From NCBI GenBank assembly GCA_035765755.1, contig DASTWW010000176.1, positions 1 to 8,268 of the forward strand: 8,268 nucleotides of DNA, written 5' to 3'. Shown here one piece after another: positions 1 through 6,726 of the stretch (position 1 is the stretch's first letter; each line of letters opens with the position of its first letter). Both the position numbers and the translations under genes were made by a program. Below the pieces are notes generated by a model. That model saw only the letters and a list, made by a program, of their open reading frames with translations, was not told the origin of the DNA and did not search any database. The stretch comes from DASSKA01 sp035765755 (GTDB lineage: Bacteria; Actinomycetota; Actinomycetes; Propionibacteriales; Nocardioidaceae).

Positions 1-321
1 GCCAGCCTGCTCACCGCCGTGCAGGCAGCGCGGCTGTTCATGCCGAGCGGCGGCCGCATCCTCGCCACCGGGAGCATGGCCGCCGACCGGCCCTGGCACC
101 TGGCGGCGTCGCTGGGGGTGCAGAAGGCGGCGCTGCGCAACCTGGTGCGCAGCCTGGACGCCACCCTCGCACCGGAGGGCATCCGGGCCGCCTCGCTGAC
201 CGTGGCCGGCACGCTCGGGGAGAGTCCGGCATTCAGCCCCGAGCGGATCGCCGACGCCCTGTTCGAGGTCGCGCGCACCGACGACGACCGGTGGGAGCCG
301 GAGGTCGCCTACCGCGGCTGA
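1..321 (+). CDS. SDR-like (short-chain dehydrogenase/reductase) protein, C-terminal part
   Basis: This frame is open from the left edge of the window to a TGA at 319-321 and gives 106 visible residues. The true start lies outside the window; the GTG at 19 is an internal Val codon, because the frame stays open upstream of it and the fold needs about 130 more N-terminal residues (the NAD(P)-binding GxxxGxG part). The visible part fits the second half of a Rossmann-fold SDR: a strand ending in the active-site Ser (GRILATGS, Ser at visible residue 25), a helix with the catalytic-type Lys (QKAALRNLV, Lys 42), then the strand after 'APEGIRAASL' with a TVAGTL loop. The position four residues before the Lys, normally the catalytic Tyr of YxxxK, is Leu 38 (codon 112-114), although the Ser-to-Tyr spacing of 13 is normal. 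It may therefore be a non-catalytic or altered SDR. It converges with the SNF2 gene. Family call is fairly sure; substrate unknown. Confidence 0.72.
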   Translation, partial: ASLLTAVQAARLFMPSGGRILATGSMAADRPWHLAASLGVQKAALRNLVRSLDATLAPEGIRAASLTVAGTLGESPAFSPERIADALFEVARTDDDRWEPEVAYRG

Positions 322-330
322 CCCGACGTG

Positions 331-3300
331 TCAGGCGCCGAGCAGACCGCGGATGTCGTCGACCGACAACGGTGCCGAGAGCAGCGCGTCCTCCTCCAGC
401 ACGCTCTGGAACAAGGCCGACTTGCGCTCCTTGAGCGCCATCACCTTCTCCTCGATGGTGTCCGTCGACACCAGCCGGTACACCACCACGGTCTTGTCCT
501 GCCCGATCCGGTGGGTGCGGTCGACGGCCTGCGCCTCAGTGGCCGGGTTCCACCAGGGGTCGAGCACGAAGCAGTAGTCGGCCTCGGTGAGGTTCAGCCC
601 GAAGCCACCGGCCTTCAGGCTGATCAGGAACACCGGCACGTCACCGTCCTTGAAGCCGTCGATCACCCTGGCCCGGTTCCGGGTGCGGCCGTCGAGGTAG
701 GCGTAGCCGATGCCCTCCGCGTCCAGCCGGTCGCGGACCTGGCCCAGGAAGCCCGTGAACTGGCTGAACACCAGGGCGCGGTGCCCCTCGCCGGTGATCT
801 CGACCAGCTTCTCGACGAGCACGTCGATCTTCGCCCCGTCCACGCCGGCGTACTTCCCGTCGACCAGCGACGGCGCGAGGCTCAGCTGTCGCAGCAGGGT
901 CAGCGACTTCAGGATCGTGAAACGGTTCTTGTCCAGGTCCTCGATCAGACCGAGCACCTTCTGACGTTCGCGAGCCAGGTGGGTCTCGTAGATCCTGCGG
1001 TGCTTCGCGGTCAGCGCCACCTCGACCACCTGCTCCTGCTTGGCAGGCAGGTCCGCGGCCACCTGCTCCTTGGTCCGCCGCCGCATCAGCGGCCGGATCC
1101 GACTGCGCAGCGTGGCCAGCAGCTCGGGGGCCGCTCCCCGCTCGATCGGGGTCCGATAGAACTCGGTGAACCGCTGCGGGCTCGGGAACAGACCCGGCGC
1201 CACGATCGACAGCAGCGCCCACAGGTCCATCAGGTTGTTCTCCAGCGGCGTGCCGGTGATCGCCAGCTTGAACGGCGCGGGCAGGCGGCGCGCGCACTGG
1301 TAGGTCTTGGCCTGGTGGTTCTTCACGAACTGGGCCTCGTCCAGCACCAGCCCGCTCCAGCTGCCGGCCGAGAACTCGTCGTAGCCGATCCGGAACAACG
1401 CGTAGGAGGTGATGACCACGTCGGCCTCGGCGACGGCCTCTTGCATGGCGACGCCGCGCCGCCGCGCGGTCTCGGTGACCGTGACCACGCCCAGTCCGGG
1501 GGCGAACCGGGCCGCCTCCGCCGCCCAGTTGCCGACCACGCTGGTGGGTGCCACGACAAGCACGGGAGCGTCCAGGCGGCCGGACTCCTTGGCCCGGCAG
1601 AGCACGGCGAGGGTCTGCAGCGTCTTGCCGAGCCCCATGTCGTCGGCGAGGATCCCGCCGAGCCGGTGGTCCCACAAGAAGCTGAGCCACTGGAAGCCCT
1701 CGAGCTGGTAGGGCCTCAGCCGTGCGCCGAGGGAGGCGGGCGCCGGGGGTGGCTCGAGGAGCTCGACGCCGGCCAGCCCGTCCACCACCGCAGACCAGCG
1801 TTGGCTCTGCTCCGCCACCACGCCGAGCTCGGCGAGCTCGCTCCAGAAGCCCGCCTGGTACGGGCTCAGCCGCAGCTGGCCCGCCGGCCGGTCCTGCAGG
1901 ATGCGGGCCTCCTCGATCAGCCGCCGCAGCCGGTGCAGCTCCGGCCGGTCGATGCGCAGCCAGGTGCCGCTGGGCAGCACCAGGTGGGTGGCCTCGTGGG
2001 CCAGCGCGCGGATCAGGTCCTCGAGGGGGATCTGCTCGCAGTCGACGCTGACTCTCACGCCCAGGTCGAACCAGTCCGGGTCGGTGGAGTCCGACGCGGT
2101 GAGCTCGACCACCGGCTCGTTCTCCGCGGCCCGGAAGTCCGGCCGTGCCCCGTGCTCGTGCACCACCACGTCGGGGTGGCCCAGCAGCCGCGGCAGCGCC
2201 TCGTCGACGAAGAGGACGGCGTCCATGCCGCCCAGCAGCACGGTGGGCAGCGGCTCCGGTCGCCCGGGCAGGGTGCCGCACAACCGGGGCAGCCGGTCGT
2301 CGGCGGTGTACACCCGCTCCAGGATGTGCTGCTCGGCGTCCGGGTCACGCAAGTCGTCCGGGTCGGTGGCATCGAGGGAGAAGCGGCGGGTCTGCTCGCC
2401 GATGGAGTACTCCCACTGCCACTCCACGGCCAGCCGGTGCCCGTCGGAGTAGCGGACGGTGACCGCGAGCTTCGGCGCCGACACCTCGGGCAGCCGGACG
2501 GTGTCGTCGCTGGACACCACTGGAACGGCACGGCGCAGCCTCGGGATGAAGTCGGCGAGGAGGCGGTCGACGTCGTCGCCGGGCACGTGCAACGAGGGGC
2601 CCCGCAGCAGCGCAGCGACGGCCGGACGAAGCGGTCTCTCGAGTCGGCCCAGCACCAGCTCCCGCGGACCGTGCACCACGACCCCGTGCGGCGGGCTGCC
2701 GAGGAGGTCGAGCCGGTCGGCGGGCAGCTCGCGCTCCCCCATGGTCACCCGGGGAACGACCCGGACGTCCGAGCCGTCGGCGTCGCGCCGCAGGTCGAGC
2801 GCCACGGCGATCGGCTGCTCGGCGATCACCACCTCGCCCTGCGAACGGGGCTTGCGGACCAGCTCGACGCCACTTCCCACCGCATGCTCCAGCACCCGCC
2901 ACCACGAGGGGCCGAACAGATCGAGGTAGACGTGGTCGTCGTACATCGAGAAGTAGCCGTCTGTCGAGCGGTAGACGTTGTATATCTCCCGCAGCACGGC
3001 CCGGTGCGCCGCCAGGTGCGCGCCACTGCCGTACCCGAACGCGAGGTCGCGCCACGACGTGCCGCTGCGCACCCACTTGCCGGTCTTGCCCCTCGCCAGC
3101 GGCCGCAGCCGGACCCGCCGCCCCCCGGCAGGTGGTGCCGCGCCCCGGCCGAACACGCGCGGAGTGTTCGCAGCCGTCTCCACCGCCTCGAGCTCCAGAG
3201 CCATGGGAGCTCCGCGCTCCTGTGCCTCTTCCGGAGGCGTGACCACCGGGGTCAGCGCACGCTCCCAGTCGGCGAGCGAGTCCCCGGGGGTGCCGTCGTG

Positions 3301-3618
3301 CGGCCGGGACGTGGTGATCCGCTTCCGGGCAGAGATCATCAGCGCGGCGGCGTGCTTGCAGTCGACCCCGACCGGACAGCTGCAGTCGGTGTCCAGCGCG
3401 ACGCTCCCCTGGCTCGCGCCGGTCTCGACGGTGACCGTGGTGCGGTAGATGTTCCCGCCGTTGCCGAGCACCTTCGCGGAGAGGCTGCCGGCGTTCTCGT
3501 CGACCTCGAGGCTCAGCACCCGGCCGGACTGCGCGTACGACGAGCCGCGACCGAACGCAGCGGGGCCCACGACGGCCACGATGTTCGCGTCCTGCAGCAG
3601 CAGGTCGAGGCTTGGCAT
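331..3618 (-). CDS. SNF2-family DEAD/DEAH-like helicase/ATPase with N-terminal SWIM zinc finger
   Basis: A complete 1095-residue protein, expected to be a cytoplasmic ATP-driven DNA translocase that remodels protein-DNA or nucleic-acid complexes. Domains in order: a SWIM zinc finger (Cys79, Cys81, Cys87, His89 in a CxCx5CxH pattern); a long middle region (about 150-620) resembling the domain that precedes the motor in bacterial SNF2 proteins; then the two-lobed motor. Motor motifs: Q-like region RLRPYQLEGFQWL (634-646), Walker A DDMGLGKT (659-666), Ia VVAPTSVVGNW (688-698), Walker B-type DEAQ (760-763), III TGTPLENN (788-795), IV ALVFSQFTGF (948-957), V in LKAGGFGLNL (1001-1010), VI QAVDRTHRIGQ (1030-1040). 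All key motor residues are present, so it should be active. The start at 3618 is the first ATG after an in-frame TAG; it has no Shine-Dalgarno sequence. It lies 61 bases downstream of the TDT carrier gene. Family call is secure; the cellular role (repair, transcription, nucleoid) cannot be read from the sequence. Confidence 0.95.
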   Translation of the reverse strand: MPSLDLLLQDANIVAVVGPAAFGRGSSYAQSGRVLSLEVDENAGSLSAKVLGNGGNIYRTTVTVETGASQGSVALDTDCSCPVGVDCKHAAALMISARKRITTSRPHDGTPGDSLADWERALTPVVTPPEEAQERGAPMALELEAVETAANTPRVFGRGAAPPAGGRRVRLRPLARGKTGKWVRSGTSWRDLAFGYGSGAHLAAHRAVLREIYNVYRSTDGYFSMYDDHVYLDLFGPSWWRVLEHAVGSGVELVRKPRSQGEVVIAEQPIAVALDLRRDADGSDVRVVPRVTMGERELPADRLDLLGSPPHGVVVHGPRELVLGRLERPLRPAVAALLRGPSLHVPGDDVDRLLADFIPRLRRAVPVVSSDDTVRLPEVSAPKLAVTVRYSDGHRLAVEWQWEYSIGEQTRRFSLDATDPDDLRDPDAEQHILERVYTADDRLPRLCGTLPGRPEPLPTVLLGGMDAVLFVDEALPRLLGHPDVVVHEHGARPDFRAAENEPVVELTASDSTDPDWFDLGVRVSVDCEQIPLEDLIRALAHEATHLVLPSGTWLRIDRPELHRLRRLIEEARILQDRPAGQLRLSPYQAGFWSELAELGVVAEQSQRWSAVVDGLAGVELLEPPPAPASLGARLRPYQLEGFQWLSFLWDHRLGGILADDMGLGKTLQTLAVLCRAKESGRLDAPVLVVAPTSVVGNWAAEAARFAPGLGVVTVTETARRRGVAMQEAVAEADVVITSYALFRIGYDEFSAGSWSGLVLDEAQFVKNHQAKTYQCARRLPAPFKLAITGTPLENNLMDLWALLSIVAPGLFPSPQRFTEFYRTPIERGAAPELLATLRSRIRPLMRRRTKEQVAADLPAKQEQVVEVALTAKHRRIYETHLARERQKVLGLIEDLDKNRFTILKSLTLLRQLSLAPSLVDGKYAGVDGAKIDVLVEKLVEITGEGHRALVFSQFTGFLGQVRDRLDAEGIGYAYLDGRTRNRARVIDGFKDGDVPVFLISLKAGGFGLNLTEADYCFVLDPWWNPATEAQAVDRTHRIGQDKTVVVYRLVSTDTIEEKVMALKERKSALFQSVLEEDALLSAPLSVDDIRGLLGA

Positions 3619-3624
3619 GGCAGG

Positions 3625-3630
3625 ACACTA
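3625..3630 (-). promoter_or_regulatory. Candidate -10 element for a leaderless SNF2 transcript
   Basis: On the minus strand the hexamer TAGTGT fits the actinobacterial -10 pattern TAnnnT. It ends six bases before the ATG at 3618, which would put the transcription start at or next to the A of the start codon. The bases before that ATG (TAGTGTCCTGCC) contain no Shine-Dalgarno sequence, as expected for a leaderless mRNA. A TTGTGT at 3644-3649 resembles a -35 box but is only 13 bases upstream of the -10, too close for a standard sigma-A promoter; no better -35 is seen at 16-18 bases. Short motif, so only a moderate call. Confidence 0.4.
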
Positions 3631-3679
3631 GACGCTCGCGCCGACACAACGCGGCAGCTCGTCCACAGGGCTGTGCGCG

Positions 3680-4720
3680 TCAGGTCCCCGGTGCGGCCTC
3701 GACGCCGATGAGCACCGTCTGCACGATGTGCACCACCATGCCGGCCGCCGCAAGGAGCCAGGCGGCGAATGCCACCCAGGTCCACACCGCCCCGATCCGG
3801 TCCAGGACGGTGAGCCCGTCCGCCCTGCCCAGGTAGTCGCACGCCACGGCGTACATCCCGAGCGGGAACACGATGCACCACAGGTTCGCGTCGTACCGCA
3901 GCGGGATGCGGTGCGTGACGTGCCGCCACCAGCCCATCGCGAACAGCGCCGGGACCAGCCAGGACGCGATCGCCCAGAACACCATCGCGCACGACCCGAT
4001 CCAGCCGGCCATGCCCCGCAGCCCGGGGTCGTCGACCATGGTCGCGATCTTCGCGCCGGCCAGCACGGTGATCGCCGCCGCGCCCATCGCCACCCAGTAC
4101 GGCGGGGTCAGATCGCTGGAGGTGAAGTCGTAGGCGAGCAGCCGCATCGCGACGAACACCCCGTCCACCGCGTAGAGGAACACCCCGAGCGACCAGGCGA
4201 CCACCGCCCCGAGCGCGAGCCCGACGTGCCCACCGTGCGGCTCGAGGGTGGCAGCGGCGACCGCGACGGACTGCCCGGCGACCGCCCACATGAACCAGGT
4301 GCCGTTCGCGGCGGCCACGATCGGGCGCTCGTCGCTGCCCAGGTGGGTGGTCCACGGCACGGCGTACCCCCGCAGCAGCCAGGCCACCGCGGAGACCGCC
4401 AGCAGCACCAGCGGCACCAGCCGCCACCCGTTCATGGCCAGCCGCGCCCCGAGCACGTTCGCGGCGGCCACGAAGCTGTAGAAGCCGAAGCCGCTCAGCG
4501 GGTGGGTGAAGTCCTCGACCAGCTCGTGCCGGTGGCTGACGAACCGCCACACGGTGAGCAGCAGCAGCACGACGAACGAGAGCGCGGTGATCGCGAGCAG
4601 AACCCGGGACAGCACTGGGCGCCGGTCGACGCGCAGTCCGATGGAGACGATGCCGGTGGCCATCACCAGCGCGAAGTAGCCAGGCGACAGGCTCCGCAAC
4701 GCGGAGTGCACCCGCAGCAT
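3680..4720 (-). CDS. TDT/SLAC1-family carrier (C4-dicarboxylate/malate or tellurite-resistance type)
   Basis: A 346-residue integral membrane protein of the tellurite-resistance/dicarboxylate transporter (TDT) family, which includes Mae1 malate permease, TehA and SLAC1 anion channels. Evidence: the opening PGYFALVMATGIVSIGL (13-29), the family hallmark of the first membrane segment; the PPYWVAMGAAAITVLAGA stretch (206-223), matching the conserved 'YW.NMGA.AI..LAG' segment; and about ten hydrophobic segments along its length (roughly 12-29, 37-58, 73-95, 101-118, 136-157, 164-184, 205-224, 238-260, 277-296, 312-336), as expected for the family. I chose ATG 4720 over an in-frame GTG at 4735: the sequence GAAGGTGAGG lies 9 bases before the ATG, whereas the GTG is itself inside that element and has no well-placed ribosome site. 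It begins 30 bases after the aconitase stop and is probably co-transcribed with it. An organic-anion substrate is plausible next to aconitase but is inference; the exact ion cannot be read. Confidence 0.9.
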   Translation of the reverse strand: MLRVHSALRSLSPGYFALVMATGIVSIGLRVDRRPVLSRVLLAITALSFVVLLLLTVWRFVSHRHELVEDFTHPLSGFGFYSFVAAANVLGARLAMNGWRLVPLVLLAVSAVAWLLRGYAVPWTTHLGSDERPIVAAANGTWFMWAVAGQSVAVAAATLEPHGGHVGLALGAVVAWSLGVFLYAVDGVFVAMRLLAYDFTSSDLTPPYWVAMGAAAITVLAGAKIATMVDDPGLRGMAGWIGSCAMVFWAIASWLVPALFAMGWWRHVTHRIPLRYDANLWCIVFPLGMYAVACDYLGRADGLTVLDRIGAVWTWVAFAAWLLAAAGMVVHIVQTVLIGVEAAPGT

Positions 4721-4729
4721 CAGGCCGTC

Positions 4730-4739
4730 CCTCACCTTC
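4730..4739 (-). promoter_or_regulatory. Ribosome binding site deciding the TDT carrier start
   Basis: On the minus strand GAAGGTGAGG contains two partial matches to the Shine-Dalgarno consensus; the closer one, GAGG, ends 9 bases before ATG 4720. An alternative GTG start at 4735 would lie within this element and have only GAAG directly touching it, so the ATG is preferred. Confidence 0.6.
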
Positions 4740-4750
4740 TGAGGTTGGAC

Positions 4751-6709
4751 CTAGTCGGTGTGCTCCCGCAACCAGGGGATCAGCCCGCCGGCGAGCACCA
4801 TCTCGACCTGCCGCGGGGAGAGCCGATGCACCGCGTCGTACTCCTCGCCCTTGCTCTCGTTGCGCACCGTCAGCCGCGTCCCGGACGACAGCGCCGACCG
4901 CACGTCGTCGACCACCAGCCGGTCGCCCTGGTCGATGCGGCTCCGGTGGTCGGAGTTCTCCAGCTCTAGGGCGAGCACGCCGAAGTTGGCGAGGTTCTGC
5001 CAGTGGATCCGGGCGTACGACGCGGCGACCACCAGGCGCAGACCCAGGTACCGCGGCGCGATGACCGCATGCTCCCGGGACGAGCCCTGACCGTAGTTCT
5101 CCCCCGCCACGATCGCGTGTCCACCCTGCTCGGCCAGGCCCCGCGCCCGGTCCGGGTAGTCCTGGTCGACCTGACCGAAGCAGAACTCCGCCAGTTTGGG
5201 GATGTTGCTGCGGAACGGAAGCACCCTCGCCCCGGCCGGCAGGATGGTGTCGGTGGAGACGTCGTCGTCCACCACGATGGCCACGCCGACCTCCAGCCGG
5301 TCCGGGAGCGGGTCGAAGTCGGGCAGGGTCGAGATGTTCTCGCCCTTGACCAGCTCGACCTGCGCCGCCTCCTCGGGCGGCAGTGGCGCCTCGAGCATGT
5401 CGGTGTTCACGCTGGAGTGCTCGGGCAGGTCGAGGGCCGGGTAGTCCAGGCTCAGCTTGTCGGCCAGGGTGCGCGGGTCGGTGATCTCGCCGGTCAGGGC
5501 GGACGCGGCCGCGGTCTCCGGAGAGCACAGGTACACGTGGTCGTCGGCGGTGCCGGACCGGCCGGGGAAGTTGCGGGGCATGGTGCGCAGGCTGTTCCCG
5601 GTGCTGGTGGGCGCCTGGCCCATCCCGATGCAGCCGAGGCAGCCGGACTGGTGCAACCGGGCGCCGGCCGCGATCAGGTCGAACGTCGCGCCCATCTTCG
5701 TCAGGTCCAGCAGGATCTGGCGCGAGGACGGGTTGACGTCGAACGAGACCCGCGAGTCGGCCTGCTGCCCCTTGACGATCGCCGCCGCGATCGCGAAGTC
5801 GCGCAGCCCGGGGTTGGCCGAGGAGCCGATCACCACCTGCTCCACCGGCCGGCCGGCGACCTCGGACACCGGCACCACGTTCCCGGGCGAGCTGGGCAGC
5901 GCGATCAGCGGCTCCACCTGCGAGAGGTCGATGTCCTCGGTCACGTCGTACGACGCGTCGCGATCGGCGAGCAGCTCGACGAAGTCGTCCTCGCGTCCTT
6001 CGGCGCGCAGGAACGCCCGCACCTGGTCGTCGGCGGGGAACACCGTGCTGGTCGCACCGAGCTCCGCGCCCATGTTCGCGATCACGTGCCGGTCCATCGC
6101 GGACAGGCTGGCCAGCCCGGGCCCGTGGTACTCCACGATCCGGTTCACGCCGCCCTTGACGCCGTGGCGGCGCAGCATCTCCAGGATCACGTCCTTGGCG
6201 CTGTTCCACGGCGGCAGCTCGCCGGTGAGCCGCACTCCCCAGATCTCCGGCATCCGCAGGTGCACCGGCTCACCGGCGATCGCCCGGGCGACCTCCACGC
6301 CACCCAGGCCGATCGCCAGCATCCCGAGCGACCCGGCCGCCGGGGTGTGGCTGTCCGAGCCGACCATCGTCTTTCCCGGCACCCCGAACCGCTGCATGTG
6401 CGTGGGGTGAGAGACCCCGTTGCCCGGCTTGGAGTACCAGATCCCGAATCTTCGGCAGGCCGAGTGCAGGAACGCGTGGTCCTCCGCGTTGTGGTTGTCG
6501 GCCTGCAGCAGGTTGTGGTCGACGTACTGCACGGACACCTCGGTCTGCGCACGCTCGAGCCCGAGTGCCTCGAGCTCGAGCATCACCATGGTGCCGGTGG
6601 CGTCCTGGGTCAACGTCTGGTCGATGCGCAGTGCGATCTCCTGGCCGGGGGTCATCTCCCCCTCGGCCAGATGGGTCGAGATCAGCTTCTGGGCGACGTT
6701 GTGCGCCAT
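4751..6709 (-). CDS. acn: Short (Aquifex-type) aconitate hydratase family enzyme
   Basis: A 652-residue cytoplasmic aconitase-superfamily hydro-lyase; aconitase interconverts citrate and isocitrate via cis-aconitate. It is far shorter than the usual bacterial AcnA (about 890-940 residues) and matches the short Aquifex-type group. Catalytic domain, about 1-400: VDHNLLQADNHN (63-74, with Asp64-His65), GSDSHTPAAGS (117-127, Asp119 and His121) and the cluster segment SGCLGCIGMGQ (355-365, Cys357 and Cys360). The C-terminal swivel domain, about 470-640, has GENYGQGSSREHA (536-548), whose Ser543 and Arg545 match the catalytic Ser and substrate-binding Arg. Odd point: the canonical GSCTN segment holding the first cluster Cys reads GSSAN (295-299), so Ser297 replaces that Cys. 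The start at 6709 is fixed by an AGGAGGT ribosome site; a longer frame to 6874 would overlap the BCCT gene. It lies between two transporter genes, probably in one operon. A homoaconitase or other dehydratase specificity cannot be excluded. Confidence 0.93.
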   Translation of the reverse strand: MAHNVAQKLISTHLAEGEMTPGQEIALRIDQTLTQDATGTMVMLELEALGLERAQTEVSVQYVDHNLLQADNHNAEDHAFLHSACRRFGIWYSKPGNGVSHPTHMQRFGVPGKTMVGSDSHTPAAGSLGMLAIGLGGVEVARAIAGEPVHLRMPEIWGVRLTGELPPWNSAKDVILEMLRRHGVKGGVNRIVEYHGPGLASLSAMDRHVIANMGAELGATSTVFPADDQVRAFLRAEGREDDFVELLADRDASYDVTEDIDLSQVEPLIALPSSPGNVVPVSEVAGRPVEQVVIGSSANPGLRDFAIAAAIVKGQQADSRVSFDVNPSSRQILLDLTKMGATFDLIAAGARLHQSGCLGCIGMGQAPTSTGNSLRTMPRNFPGRSGTADDHVYLCSPETAAASALTGEITDPRTLADKLSLDYPALDLPEHSSVNTDMLEAPLPPEEAAQVELVKGENISTLPDFDPLPDRLEVGVAIVVDDDVSTDTILPAGARVLPFRSNIPKLAEFCFGQVDQDYPDRARGLAEQGGHAIVAGENYGQGSSREHAVIAPRYLGLRLVVAASYARIHWQNLANFGVLALELENSDHRSRIDQGDRLVVDDVRSALSSGTRLTVRNESKGEEYDAVHRLSPRQVEMVLAGGLIPWLREHTD

Positions 6710-6714
6710 CGGAC

Positions 6715-6721
6715 ACCTCCT
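6715..6721 (-). promoter_or_regulatory. Strong Shine-Dalgarno site of the aconitase gene
   Basis: The minus strand reads AGGAGGT, with six bases between AGGAGG and ATG 6709. This is a near-perfect anti-16S match. It lies wholly inside the 17-base gap after the BCCT stop codon, which sets the aconitase start and suggests coupled translation of the two genes. Confidence 0.85.
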
Positions 6722-6726
6722 GTCAG

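Noticed and set aside
318..334. Possible bidirectional terminator between the convergent genes
   Set aside because: The stem is only about five pairs with a seven-base loop, has no T tract, and includes both stop codons; too weak to call.
331..3618. SNF2 gene as part of an anti-phage defence system
   Set aside because: SNF2 ATPases occur in some defence systems, but no methyltransferase, nuclease, phospholipase D or other partner gene is present; the neighbours are metabolic and transport genes.
3664..3675. Small inverted repeat (CACA...TGTG) just after the TDT stop codon
   Set aside because: Four pairs with a four-base loop and no T tract; expected by chance.
328..3711. A 1127-codon open frame on the + strand opposite the SNF2 gene
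   Set aside because: It is the antisense shadow of a well-supported gene in very GC-rich DNA, where stops are rare. Its translation is low-complexity (rich in His, Arg, Gln, Gly and Pro) with no recognisable motif.
3680..4720. Tellurite-resistance function for the TDT carrier
   Set aside because: The family name comes from TehA, but no TehB or other tellurite gene is nearby; an anion or dicarboxylate carrier is the safer description.
4721..4735. GTG at 4735 as the start of the TDT carrier
   Set aside because: It lies inside the ribosome binding element and has no spaced Shine-Dalgarno sequence of its own; ATG 4720 is better placed. It cannot be fully excluded.
3728..4969. A 413-codon + strand frame opposite the TDT carrier
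   Set aside because: Antisense shadow, His/Pro/Arg-rich, without hydrophobic segments or motifs, while the opposite strand encodes a clear membrane protein.
3513..6209. An 898-codon minus-strand frame covering parts of the aconitase, TDT and SNF2 genes
   Set aside because: It is out of frame with three recognisable proteins, and its product is Arg/Gly/Ala-rich low complexity.
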